From assembly GCF_027596085.1 (NCBI RefSeq), contig NC_072469.1, positions 11,615,914 to 11,679,913 of the forward strand: a DNA stretch of 64,000 bases. Reading direction: 5' to 3'. Below the pieces are notes generated by a model. The model saw only the letters and a program-made list of their open reading frames with translations. It ran no database searches and was not told where the DNA came from. Positions 52,235 through 63,421 of this stretch are shown here, piece after piece (the stretch's first letter is position 1; each line of letters begins with the position of its first letter). The DNA is from Anoplopoma fimbria (lineage: Eukaryota; Chordata; Actinopteri; Perciformes; Anoplopomatidae). The translations under genes and the position numbers were made by a program.

Positions 52235-52865
52235 GTGAGTCCCTCCACCCCTCATGGCTTTATTCTGACACAGGCAGCGTCCTGAGACTAATACTACTCA
52301 GTATCTGTTGAATGGCGGCCGAGCCTCTTTATTTCTGAGGTAGCTACGCTGCAGCTACACCTCTGTTGAAAGAACAGCGCTGCATTAAAAGACACTAAGT
52401 ACATTTCAATTGCATCAAAGAATTGACCATCCATTGCAAACGGTTATAATCAGTCAGATTTAGCAGAGAAAGGCTCTGCTCTTTGAAGGAGCTTTCAAAG
52501 AATTGGAGCTAATCCTCTCAACACTTGGGATACAGCATCAGATGAACATAGAGTTTAGCAAGATAACAGCAACCTGCTCATAGTGTCTCACAGGCAGAGG
52601 CTGGAGATCACTGAAATATTTTTTTGATGAAGTAAAAATATTTTTACTTTCTATAAATCTATATACTTGTGTGTTTCTCAGTAGTGAGCGCATAAAGCTA
52701 ACCGTATCAGTCAGACACCACTGCACGGCTCATAGCTCAATTGCATACGAAGAACTTGAATCTGCTCGTGTGTGTGAGACGGTCACTCTTGACGTCAGCA
52801 GTAATGTCACAGCTGTGGACGTAACAGTGCAGTGTGTGTACAGTTTATTTGTCAGTGTATAAATA

Positions 52866-53128
52866 TTACCCATTGGTTTGTTGACTGCTGTCAGGAAGCC
52901 TTGTGTTCGCCATGTTGTTTTTCTTGGCAACCAATGAACAGAACCATTTGACTCTAAATGGACGGTCCATTTAGAAACTTACATTTATTGGTTGCTATAT
53001 ACACAACATGGCGACAGCTGCAATCCAAGATGGCAAAAGCTAAATCGCCGAACTCGAGGCTTCATAACATCAGTCCACAAACCAATGGGTGAGGTCACAA
53101 TGACTACGTTCACTTCTTATATCCTGTC
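52866..53128. repeat. Dispersed repeat R1, copy E with inverted duplication
   Basis: The right part (about 52975-53128, plus) ends AACCAATGGGTGAGGTCACA then CTTCTTATATCCTGTCTATC, the R1 3' end. The left part (52871-52975) holds the same segment inverted (CCCATTGGTTTGTTGACTGC) and facing GACTCTAAATGGACGGTCCA. The result is a fold-back arrangement. It is followed at about 53145-53220 by a hAT-end-like fragment (GTATCGGAAAGTACTC, TTTTTGGTGCATTCCTA). Confidence 0.65.
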
Positions 53129-53427
53129 TATCGTATTATGAACAACTCATACCGGTACTCTGTATCGGAAAGTACTCAAATGTTAGTACTTGTACTTGGT
53201 CCTAAAAAAAGTTTTTGGTGCATTCCTATTGCTGGCCCTACTTTTTTATATTTTAAAAACTGGCTGCCACTCTGGCAACCAAAGGCCAAGAATTGATTAC
53301 CAATTTCTCAGAATGGTTGCTAATGGCAACCTAGTGCTTTTTACTGTGGAGCCTTGGGTATCCAAACCTGTGGCCTCTATGACTGTGACTTTCCTGGAGT
53401 CACTCGCAGCGTCGGGCGGCTGGAGTC

Positions 53428-53730
53428 GGGCGGCTGTGGCGTAGTGGAGAGCAAGGTAGTTCTCCAATCAGAGGGTCGGTGGTTCGATACCCGGCTTCGG
53501 CAGTCGATGTGTCCTTGGGCAAGACACTTAACCCCAAATTGCTCCCGAAGGCTTGCCATCGGTGTGGACTGGATGTTTCATGAATGTTAGTTAGAGTCTG
53601 ATGGTGGCACCTTGCATGGTAGCCTGTCATCAGTGTGTGAATGGGTGAATGATATGTAATATACTACTGATTGTAAGTCGCTTTGGATAAAAGCGTCTGC
53701 TAAATGACTGTAATGTAATGTAATGTAATG
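53428..53730 (+). mobile_element. tRNA-headed SINE with UnaL2-like tail, copy 3 (in hecw1 intron 4)
   Basis: Same head, body and tail as the 37.2-kb copy. The 3' hairpin is intact at 53679-53695 (CGCTTT-GGATA-AAAGCG) and followed by (TGTAA)n. It is preceded by a short tandem of GTCGGGCGGCTG (53411-53438), a possible duplication of its own 5' end. Sense orientation relative to hecw1. Confidence 0.9.
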
Positions 53731-54029
53731 CATGATGACAGATGGCCTGTGCACGGCCATTGGCTAGTGAATTGAATAGTGGTCACATGATAAATAGGTT
53801 CTTGAAGATCTAGGTTCTTTGAAGCCGTTATACCAATCTAACTTATCAGCATATCAACACTGTCACAGCCCTTCTAAAGCCTCCATCAGCCAGACCCTGG
53901 TGTCCAGCCAGGATATTGGGTTTCAGTGTTTGCCTCCCAGTTCTGCTGCTCTGGGCCCCTGGAAATGCTGATGGGCCCTGAACTTGATCTGCACTTGCTT
54001 CCTGAGGACAAATGAATAAAAATAACCGC

Positions 54030-54230
54030 AATAGGAAGGGAGACAGGGGGGAGAGAGGAGGGGAGGGAGGAGCAGAGATAGGAGAAGACAGTCCACTCCA
54101 GGTGAGTCATTCAGGTTTTTGGAAGCAAGGGGTGGGAAAGCACCGGGTCAAACGGGTTAAGGGCCGACACCACAAAGGGAGAACGAGGAGGAGGAGGAGG
54201 AGAAGAAGAAGAAGCAGAGAGGAGAGACAG
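54030..54230. repeat. Purine-rich GGA/GAA tract in intron 4
   Basis: GGGAGAGAGGAGGGGAGGGA-like stretch at 54048-54070 and GAGGAGGAGGAGGAG then AAGAAGAAGAAG at 54185-54215. Confidence 0.85.
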
Positions 54231-55584
54231 CAGAGGACTGGAAGATCTGTCTGCTCTGCCTGTCGTTTGCTCTAGACTGAGAGGACACAGCGTTTGATTT
54301 TGTATGGGTGTGATGGACGGCATGTGTCTCCAGCTGGGACTGCTGTCTCCCAGCCGCCCTGAGAGGAGGAGCGGGAGGAGGACGAGGCTCAGCTGGATAG
54401 CCTGGGTAACCATAAATACTCACTTTCTTCTCACACAGATGCTTGTGACGGCTCGTTCAGTCATCTGCCTTTATTTTCTCTCAGCGTCTTGAGAGGCACA
54501 TGCATCTGATCTGTGAAGTGTCCAGTTCAACTTCTGTAATATAATACCAAGCATGGTGAAACACAGCTGCTTGGTATTTTGCTTTACGTTTATGACACTG
54601 GTGTGCCAGTTTATTCTGCATTATCTCTGACGCTTCATTGAGCTAATGTACACTGCCATTTAAAACCTGTTATATTGATGTTACTATTTTAGATAAATAC
54701 AGTATAATTTGGACACCAAATGTATTATTTACATTTGCAGGAAACATGAAACCACGGAGTTGCATTTGCATTTTCATTTAAGGATGCCTAGGAAAAAATG
54801 TGGTTTCATAAAATCAAGGACTTCCTTTGGATGTAAGAGAAAATTCTTTGATCTCTGAGTGTTTGCCCCTAGGGTACTTAAGCATTTCCCTCTGAGTTGC
54901 TAGACGGTCCTTATTTAGCATTTTACTTAAATGCAAAATAGTTTGTGTGAATAGGCTAATGGCTGAATTTATGGAAAATTGCAGATGAGGAGGAGGATAT
55001 ACCAAGATTCATTTATAGGGACAGGGAAAACCCATTGCACACTATGAGAGATGCGCAGTTATACAGTATTAATGAAAATAAAATGATTTATTATATATAT
55101 CATATTCTTTCAGGTGAACAACATTCTCATCTTCTGTCCAGTTTGTCTTCATTTAGCTTTTTGTATTCTCTTTCTTGTCATTTTTGGAGAAGCTAGCTAA
55201 TACTGACAGTAATGCTGTCCAGTAATGAGTAACCATGGTAACCGAAGTGAACATGTGCTGTATTAGGACCAGATCTTCAGTGAAAGCTTTAGTCTAAAAA
55301 GATAGGGAAGGGGACCACCTCAGAGTCTTTTAAACGCCTGGTGATGTCTTCTGCTGTCATTGAGTGGCGGCTCAGAGGGATCTTTGTCTCTTTCCGTCTT
55401 CTCAGTTGTCACTCTGGTTGATCTGTTGTACAGCGTTTTGTTCTGTGTGCGTCTGTTTGTAAATGGAGGACCTTCTACAACCAAAATGCATTTAGGACCA
55501 TTCAAACACATAGAGCAGTCCTCTCAGACCGGACCCATTTTGTGGCAGGAGCACCCAAACCTTTGAATGACTGTAAAGCTTAAT

Positions 55585-55735
55585 TGATAAAGGAATAGTT
55601 CAGCATTTTGTCACGTCTTTAATCTGGGTTTCCTTGAGTGAGAAGAGAATATCAATATGAATCTTATGTCTGTGTGTTAAATATAGAGGTGGATTCAGGC
55701 TTTGTTAGCCTAGCTTAGCACTAAGACTTGGTATG
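55585..55735 (+). repeat. Dispersed fish repeat fragment
   Basis: AAGGAATAGTTCAGCATTTTG, then CTTATGTCTGTGTGTTAAAT and TTAGCCTAGCTTAGCACTAA, resembling a common teleost interspersed repeat. Truncated. Confidence 0.55.
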
Positions 55736-56479
55736 AGACATATAACGGGCATACATATTTGTTTTGTAACTCATTTTAATGAGTTTCAGTGGCAGCCATC
55801 AGCTAGCCAGCGGGGCTCGCTCACATGCACTGACATGCACTAAAGCATGGCGACCAGCCCGGCTATATGTAAACAAAGCACAGAGACACTCTGATGACAA
55901 CACACACAGAGGAAGAGGGCTTTCACTCTCTGCTCAAGTACACATAATCCATTATATCTTCATGTAGACAATAGTTGTTTGATGTTATATTAATGCTCAG
56001 GATAATGAATTTAGCACATTTAATCTCTGCAAATGCAAATGCAAAAAACAACAATTTGTGGTTTTAGAGGGAGCTACCAGCTGGTACAGTGACTGTGAGC
56101 AGTAACTCAACAGTTATTAGGCGGTGATATTGTAAAGAATACTGGGCAGATAGATTCACTGTTGTTTATCATAACTATCAGAGATAACAACAGAAAACAG
56201 AAACTTCACAGTCCTTAGTGCTGAGTCAGTGAGGAGAGAAGACCCCTTGTTGAATGTTTGTGAATATGTGAATGAACATTAACGTCCATTGTCACCCTTG
56301 TCATCTTTGAACTAAGGTTAACTACTTTAAAATGATTGTCCATGGCCTGAATACTGAGCAATAAAGAGCCTGTAACAGACGCCACGTAAAAAAAACGGGA
56401 CGAACTGTTAAAAGCCAGCTTCCTGATTGGTAATGTTAGCAAGCATTCGCTAACTTAGTGGCATTTTTCAACTTATTTA

Positions 56480-56640
56480 CCAGACCTGGAACTTAACAAA
56501 GTACATTTACTCAAGTATTGTACTCAGCTCAAATTGAAGGAACTTGTATTATTATAGTATTTTTATTTTCTGCAAAATGATACTTCTAGTTAGCTAAATT
56601 TATCTAACAGCTTTAGTTGCTTTAGACACGCATGAACAAT
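56480..56640 (+). repeat. Dispersed fish repeat fragment
   Basis: AAAGTACATTTACTCAAGTA, TTGTACTCAGCTCAAATTGA, TTATCTAACAGCTTTAGTTG: a decayed copy of a widespread teleost repeat. Confidence 0.55.
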
Positions 56641-56670
56641 ACCATCAGTATGTTAAGCAATACATATTCA

Positions 56671-56671
56671 T

Positions 56672-56698
<27 letters not shown>
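56671..56698. repeat. (TA)n microsatellite
   Basis: Fourteen TA units flanked by TA-rich DNA. Confidence 0.9.
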
Positions 56699-56704
<6 letters not shown>

Positions 56705-58324
56705 GTACATACATAAATTAACAATATATTCACCATTAACAGAAACACCATTAAAGTTATGAAGTTTTTACATAAACAATAATATCTCAAAACAACCCTA
56801 AAGGCTTTATTTATGTATCAAACTCACAAATATTTTCTTCCCCTGGACCCCCTCTACCTGGCTTTATGTCATATCCTGTCAGCTACTACAGGTGTGTTAT
56901 TAATAAACATTGAATACAAGTTACAGTTGCACATGTGTAAACCTTTTCATGTTCTATTTAACTCCTGCTCTTGTCATTCAGTCATTCACCTTGATCTGGT
57001 GTCTTTGGTTGTGTCGGGTCACACCATCCTGTGGTGATGACTCGGAACAATCACACAATAAATACAATGTGGCATATGCAGGTTGATAAACAATGCCACA
57101 CTCATGTCACCTCTTCCTCTATTTTATAATGTCATTAAACTGTTACAGATTTCATTGGTAAACATTTGTGACGGCAGATTTCTACGTGTTACATGATGAT
57201 AGGACTTTGGTGAATAAATAGGAATAGAATAACACAAGCTCAACTGCCTGCTTGGTTTGGTGCATTTTTTCACACACATATATGGAATTAAGCATATCTA
57301 CCAACCCATTGAAGCTGATTCTATGTAACTGTGATACTCCAATTTTTACCAAATATTATTTTGTCCTATTTAGGTCCCAACCAGTATACAGTATAGTTCA
57401 GCTCAAGATGGATGGATGGATTGTTGCTTCAGGTACATCATAGTTATCTCCATTGAAGGCCTATAGCAGGAGGCCCATGACTGCTGCTGACTGATGGACA
57501 TTATTAATGACATTTGACCACGCATCCCCACCAGACCTGCTCTCACCACTGAGCTGATAGAACCTCGTCTACACCACCGTGTGTCTCTGTTAACCCACTC
57601 TAACTCAGTTAGATCACTCAGCCTCTCTGTCTTAAAAGCCACTGGGAGATATTAAAACATCTCACACACACTCACCCAGAGGTATGAGCCTCGGTGTATC
57701 TGAGGGTGTCAGATGTGCACCCACTTTGTACATGCAGGCTGTCACTTTCAGACTGGTCTGTCTCTCTCCTCTTATATCAAGATCTTTGCAACACTTAAAG
57801 GACGCCCATGAATTCTACATACTGTTCCTTGTATATCTGGTTGTTCTCCTCTTTGCTGCAGTAGGATAGTATATTATATAAAGTGTGTTGCAGATGGGAT
57901 GGAGATGTCATGTGGTTTATCTGTGAGATTAGAATCATTGAGGAGACACGTGCTGGCTGACTGTACTCAGAAAGGCAGATTAGCATCTCATTAAAACTAA
58001 TTGGTCCGAACATCTGTCATTTCCTTTATCCCTGTTTCTTTTTGTTTCCACTGTTAGTTTTTTTTTTACGTTATTTTTGTTCCCAGCCAGTTGCATAAGC
58101 ATTCAGAGCTCATACAGACTAGTTTGAGGAATAGTTTTCTGTATTTTGAAAGACTGTGACACATTGCTTGTTTACAGATACTTCCTGAACTGTCTCTATT
58201 TCCCCCCCGCTTTTGCCTTGATGTTGAACTGAGTGGACAGTGTTATCAGAAGACTGTATATAGACGCTATTAGATAAGAATATTTCCTTACTTCACCTCC
58301 AACTTTAGCACTACTTTTATTTAA

Positions 58325-58535
58325 TACCGAAATTAAGTCTCAGCTGTACTTTGTGCTTATTGCTAATTAGCATTTGCTAACATGATAACATGCTAAATGA
58401 AGTTTGGTGACCATGGTCACAAAATCTGTTCAGCATTGTGAGTATGTTAGCATGTTGATATTAGCATTAAGCTAAGCATAGTCGTGCCTCTACAGCCTTA
58501 GGCTGTTAGCATGGCTGTGGACTCGTAAAGTTTTT
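58325..58535 (+). repeat. GTTAGCATG-rich dispersed repeat
   Basis: Multiple GCTAACAT / GTTAGCATG / TTAGCAT words with CAGCTGTACTTTGTGCTTAT and TTTGGTGACCATGGTCACAA, a familiar teleost repeat. No coding capacity. Confidence 0.6.
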
Positions 58536-59342
58536 GCAAGTCCAGTTACCATTTACCAATATTGCTCATCAACTATAAAATTTGAACCAATCTGTCTTCA
58601 TGGGCCTTTTCACCCATAATCCTTAACTTGTGGGTTGTGTTTTTATTTCTCTAGCTTTTTCATTTTCTGCGTATTTCGGATGCCGTTTAAAAACCAAGCA
58701 ATTAATAAGATAGTGACTTCTGATCACGCGATCAATAGATTTTCCCGGATGTTGAGGGACATAATACTGTTCCTACCATCACACAACATAAGGAATATTG
58801 ATTAATTTGATCCATTTGGTCGCACAGCAGTCATGGCAATAAATCGACAAAAGAAAGGTAAACATACTTTGTTGTCATGGCATCACATAGAGAATCATTC
58901 ATTTGCAAGGGCATTAACTGACCTTAGGCTGTGGACATTATACATGATAGAAATGACACATAGTTGTGAGAGTACTATACAACCTATACTATATAAGATA
59001 AGTATCTTTGGTGGAATGTATGGAACACAAATGTTTTTGTCAGTCTTGATGTGAAGGACGAACACGAAACAATCTTCAAAGAATATTCTGCATTTTCATT
59101 TTGTCTTTTCATTTTTGTCTGTGGTGTGAAAAGGTCTTCCCTCCAAACTAATTAAGGAAGAAAATGAATTAAATGCTGGTGAATGAGGGCCAATATTCTC
59201 AAAACAATTAGGATTCATTCAGTGTTGTCTAAAACAATACAAACAATTAATACTAAACTGATAAACCTTTTTGGTTTCAGTAACATCCTGACATTTCATT
59301 TAACTCTATCTTAAGGCCATCTATTATCTTTGCTTTAAAGCC

Positions 59343-59689
59343 TTAAAGGTCCAGTGTGTAGCATTTAGGGGGGTCTGTTGGAAGAAATGTATTACATTAT
59401 TCATAACTATGTTTCGTCAGTGTATAATCCCCTGAAAATAACTTTGTTACAATAGAATGAGCTGTTTATGTCCAGACATGAAGCGGGTCTTCTTCATGGT
59501 CTCGGCCGCCATCTTTCTACAGTAGACCAGAATGGACAAACCAAACTCTGGCTCTAGAAAAGGCCATTAACATTTTCAAATGTTAATGTGTAGTTCTCCC
59601 ACATGCTGGGCTCACAGGAGGAGTTTCAGCTGGTTGCAATCTGCTACTTCACTGCTAGATGCCACCAAATCCTACACACTGCACCTTAA
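59343..59689. mobile_element. Small terminal-inverted-repeat element flanked by TTAA
   Basis: Left end AAGGTCCAGTGTGTAGCATT and right end AATCCTACACACTGCACCTT are inverted copies (17 of 20 match). Both are bounded by TTAA (59343-59346 and 59686-59689). It is 347 bp with no ORF. TTAA duplication is the piggyBac signature, but the superfamily is not certain from termini alone. Lies in hecw1 intron 4, so transcribed with the gene. Confidence 0.75.
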
Positions 59690-60481
59690 GTCTTATTTTA
59701 GTTACATCACAAAATGTCTGTGCTTACAGAGGTTAAAAAAAATCCAGATGGAAGATTCCAGAATTTGTGAAACTCAACAATATGACTGTCCCTGTGTCTT
59801 TATTATATATTTCGGTAACCACTCAGAGAGCTTGGCCATAATTTTCGTCTTTTTGCCTGCTCGTATTTGACTGGGTTCACTTCTTAAGGAAAATCACCCG
59901 AAACCTTTCCACTGCACCGTGGAGCTGAAGCATCACAGCGGTGCTCACGCTTTCCTCCACTTCCTCCTCCCTCCATCAGCTCGTCTGTCTCCCTCCCATC
60001 CCCCATGCTCCTCCCCTTCCTGGCTGTGGGATCAATGTTAGGATAATGAAGACAGAGTATTGATCGCAGGACGCTGTCAGGCTGCCTGAAAACAGAGCTT
60101 TAGCAAAGGGAAGAGATGAGATGAGGTTGGACGTCTTGTCCACCTCATCTCATCTCACAAAGGTGTCAGATCTCACATGATTTCAATTGTATGTCCTGTC
60201 TGACATCTTTGTTTTTTGGAATGAAAACAGCTTGCACATTGTCAGTTTTGTACTATATAAATCTATCATAAATATATTTGTTTACATTTTGTATTAATCG
60301 CTATTGGTTTTTACTCTTACTTTACTGTACTCTTTCTTTACTTGTGTACTGTTACTTATGACTTTTACTACGTTATTTAGCTGCAGTGACCCACTTTCCT
60401 CACGGGGCATCATTAAAGTTTGTTTTCATGTTCTTATCATGTAAGGACAGTTCTTAAGTCTTCTTCTGTCTGTTTCCTCAG

Positions 60482-60557
60482 GTATTAAAGCCAGTGGTTA
60501 GTCCTGAAGTCAACCATGGACTGGGCAACAGGAGGCTCATTAACTTTTCCTTGTCAG
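60482..60557 (+). CDS. hecw1 exon 5 (linker between HECW domain and C2)
   Basis: 76 bp between acceptor TCTGTTTCCTCAG and donor GTAGGA; phase 0 in, phase 1 out. It encodes VLKPVVSPEVNHGLGNRRLI then NFSLS. The first ~15 residues are weakly conserved linker. The GxRRLIxFSLSD end matches human HECW1 (GSRRLISFSLSDF) and marks the first strand of the C2 domain. Length from the preceding TTPS motif to RRL equals the human protein, supporting that no exon is missing. The donor (GTAGGA) is weaker than its neighbours. Confidence 0.92.
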
Positions 60558-62233
60558 GTAGGATCCCAAAGACTCTTTCTCTTTCCATCCATTCCTGTAT
60601 TACTGTACCTCCACATTCAAAGGCTTCCAATCACTGTTTTCATCCACTGTTCCCTCACGTGACCCTCCTCTGACCTGCAGCTCTCTCTAGTAATGTCTGT
60701 TGTCTCCCTAAAGGCAGTAGTTTGCTCAAATCAATGCCAGCCCAACTGACTAAGAAAGTTGATTAATCTCTTCAGACTACCTTAAAGTCAAGATGGCCGC
60801 AAAGAAAACAAAAACAGGGAATTGTTCATCCTGCATCCTGCTTAACTTTAGTTGATTATAACATATTTGATGTTAAATTAATCTGCCGATGCCCTGGTTC
60901 AAAATGAGACCAAACTTTTCTGTGGTTTTTCGAGCCACGAAAAAAGCCAAACTGAGGCCTTAAACAGACTAGGCTGCCTTATTTTTATCCAAGTGGAATG
61001 CTGTTTGCTGCTGAGGCGGTAGTTGTTAAGAGGAGTAGAGAGTCGTCGGTCAATGACAATATAAAACATTAAAAGTCATTAAAAGAGGTTTTACATTTTT
61101 TTGTATATCACCACGATCACGAAAACTCCTTGAACATACAGTCATTAATGAGCACAAAACAATATTAGGCTGAATGTGAATGTGATAGATTTCCTGTAGG
61201 AGCTGTGCATATTCTCCAGATTCCCAATGCAAAATATGTTATTTCTCAGCCTCTTCAAACCACATATACGTAAGATTAACATGAGTTTACATGTAAACCT
61301 ATTTCTGTCATCTGCATTATTTATTTTTAATATAACTGACTCATTTTGGCAAAGCGGTATTGCCTGCGTGCACAACACGAATCGCTAAATCTACACCGTT
61401 CATCATAACCTGACGCTTTAAAAACGAATAATCTTCAGATTAACATGTTTCCAACGGTCCTCAAACACATCATGTTTGACCAACGCTTGAGGAGAGGAGA
61501 GGCTGTAAGAAGAGGTTGTAAAGATGTCAATATATATAGCACTTAGAGCTTCCTTTTTTTTATAACATTGGTAACACTTGTTGACACTTGGAAAATGTTG
61601 AATATATAGATTCCATTGTTTGCCAATTTTTGTAAAATAAATTATCAAAAAAATGTACATTACGTTTTTTCTTTTCTATGATTTATGGCATTGTATCTGT
61701 CTTATACTGCACAAAAGACATGTTTGAGTTCTCTCCTCTTCTAAGCATGGTTGTTTTGTTTCCATAGAGGTGCGGGACTTTTCTATTGCAGTGAAAATCA
61801 AGGCCACAGAGAGAAAAATGTGACAGGAGCAAAAAAGGCCCGGAAACAGCTTGGGGTTCAGAGAGTTAGACCCTGACATGCTGGTTAATTTAAATGTGAT
61901 ACCAAATCACTACGGAGAAACTTTGGTGGGTTTTGGACTTAAATCTCATGTCCCTATTAGAGCGTAGCAGGAATGAGTCCATTAACCTGTTAATCTGTTT
62001 CTTGTCTCCTATCATGTGCTCTTACATCACATATCACCTTAGGTTAGGTGAGAGGATCCCACTCTGGCTATCTTTACTACCCACATCATGCACAAAGCAC
62101 TTAAAAAGTCAATTTAATTCCTTAAGACAAAAGAACCTTGACACATGTTCAAAAACACAAAGGGGATATTACAGCAAGTTCATCTCCCCTTTAGACACAC
62201 CTATACTCCACAACAATGCATTCATTAATAATG

Positions 62234-62308
<75 letters not shown>

Positions 62309-63169
62309 TGTATTGACCTGTTATGATGTCCTTCACTTACAATGGTATATTTCCATAATCTTCTCTATGAAAAGAAAAGCCCATGGTATTCTCAACCCTC
62401 TGAACCAGAAGTAGTTCCAGGGGGTGTTTGCTCACATTTTATTCACTGTGGCCTAATTTTTTCCCTGCCATATTATACAACATCCTTCACCTCCTTGGAA
62501 ACAGCACAATCACGGCGAGAAGTAGTGAAAATTAAAAAATGCTAGGATGGCATAAATCACAAAAAAGACAATAATAACGCAAGTTGAATTTCTCTGATAA
62601 TTTTTTTCACAAGTTTTATTTCAATAATATGCAACCACACACAACAGCCTTATCTGCATACTGTCAGTGGCTCAGAGGCCCAATCAGAACAACTGTGGTT
62701 TGATCCCGGCTCCTCGGTCCATGTCAATGTGTCCTTTTACACCTGGCCCCATTTTGTCTTTTGCGGCTGCTGTGATCCATTCTAAAATAGAATCAAGTTT
62801 TTATGCCATGTCAATCTGAATGAAATGAAAGTGTTTATCTTTTTGTTACCAGTTTTTCATCTTAAAGAACAACTTTCACAAAGTTTTCCACATGTAAAAG
62901 TAATTGATCATTTGGCGTCCATGGTCCTCATGAGTTTCTAAGATTTTAAAAAGAAAAAGAATGACTTGAGATGTTGTTACTCAGCCTAAACATAATCCCA
63001 CTGTCTCAAGAATAGTGCCGTTTTATCTCAGAGCTAAACCCTACAGGTCACCATGACCTACTGTGTGTGATCTGAACCGGGGGCAGAGTTTTCTGTCAGA
63101 ACAGAAACATATTGTTATGTGTGATTCGGTAACCCTCTCCGTCTTTGCTTCCATGTCGGCCTCTTTCAG
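60558..63169 (+). other. hecw1 intron 5
   Basis: 2612 bp. Holds (CA)4 followed by (TA)n at 62236-62305. A decayed SINE piece lies at about 62664-62760 (CAATCAGAACAACTGTGGTT, TGATCCCGGC, GTCAATGTGTCC). No further exon. Confidence 0.85.
62236..62305. repeat. (CA)n-(TA)n compound microsatellite in intron 5
   Basis: Short CA run then about 30 TA units. Confidence 0.97.
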
Positions 63170-63339
63170 ACCTGCAGGCGGTTGGTTTGAAGAAGGGGAT
63201 GTTCTTCAATCCTGACCCTTACCTGAAGCTTTCCATCCAGCCCGGGAAGCACAGCATCTTCCCCTCGCTGCCGCACCACGGCCAGGAGAAACGCTCCAGA
63301 GTGGTCTGCAACACGGTCAACCCACAGTGGAGCACAGAG
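63170..63339 (+). CDS. hecw1 exon 6 (C2 domain, N-terminal half)
   Basis: 170 bp between acceptor GGCCTCTTTCAG and donor GTACGT; phase 1 in, phase 0 out. It encodes [20 protein letters not shown], then [20 protein letters not shown] and [17 protein letters not shown]. This is the first half of the C2 domain, which in NEDD4-family ligases directs membrane and Ca2+/phospholipid binding. The NPDPY loop carries an Asp typical of C2 calcium loops, and NTVNPQW is the conserved C2 NPxW motif. [10 protein letters not shown] identifies HECW1 over HECW2 (IQPGKKSSFP as I recall it). A CA repeat starts nine bases into the following intron. Confidence 0.95.
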
Positions 63340-63344
63340 GTACG

Positions 63345-63421
<77 letters not shown>

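Larger units (their letters stand above)
52235..60481 (+). other. hecw1 intron 4
   Basis: 8247 bp with no further exon. It holds repeat R1 copy E, a SINE, a GA-rich tract at 54030-54230 and (TA)n at 56671-56698. It also holds fragments of three familiar fish repeats (55585-55735, 56480-56640, 58325-58535) and a short TIR element at 59343. Pyrimidine-rich DNA lies at 59950-60010. Confidence 0.8.

Noticed and set aside
48292..63339. HECW2 rather than HECW1 as the gene identity
   Set aside because: RFLGLAAMASP, NFLDYKNRG and [10 protein letters not shown] match HECW1 as I know it; HECW2 differs at these places.
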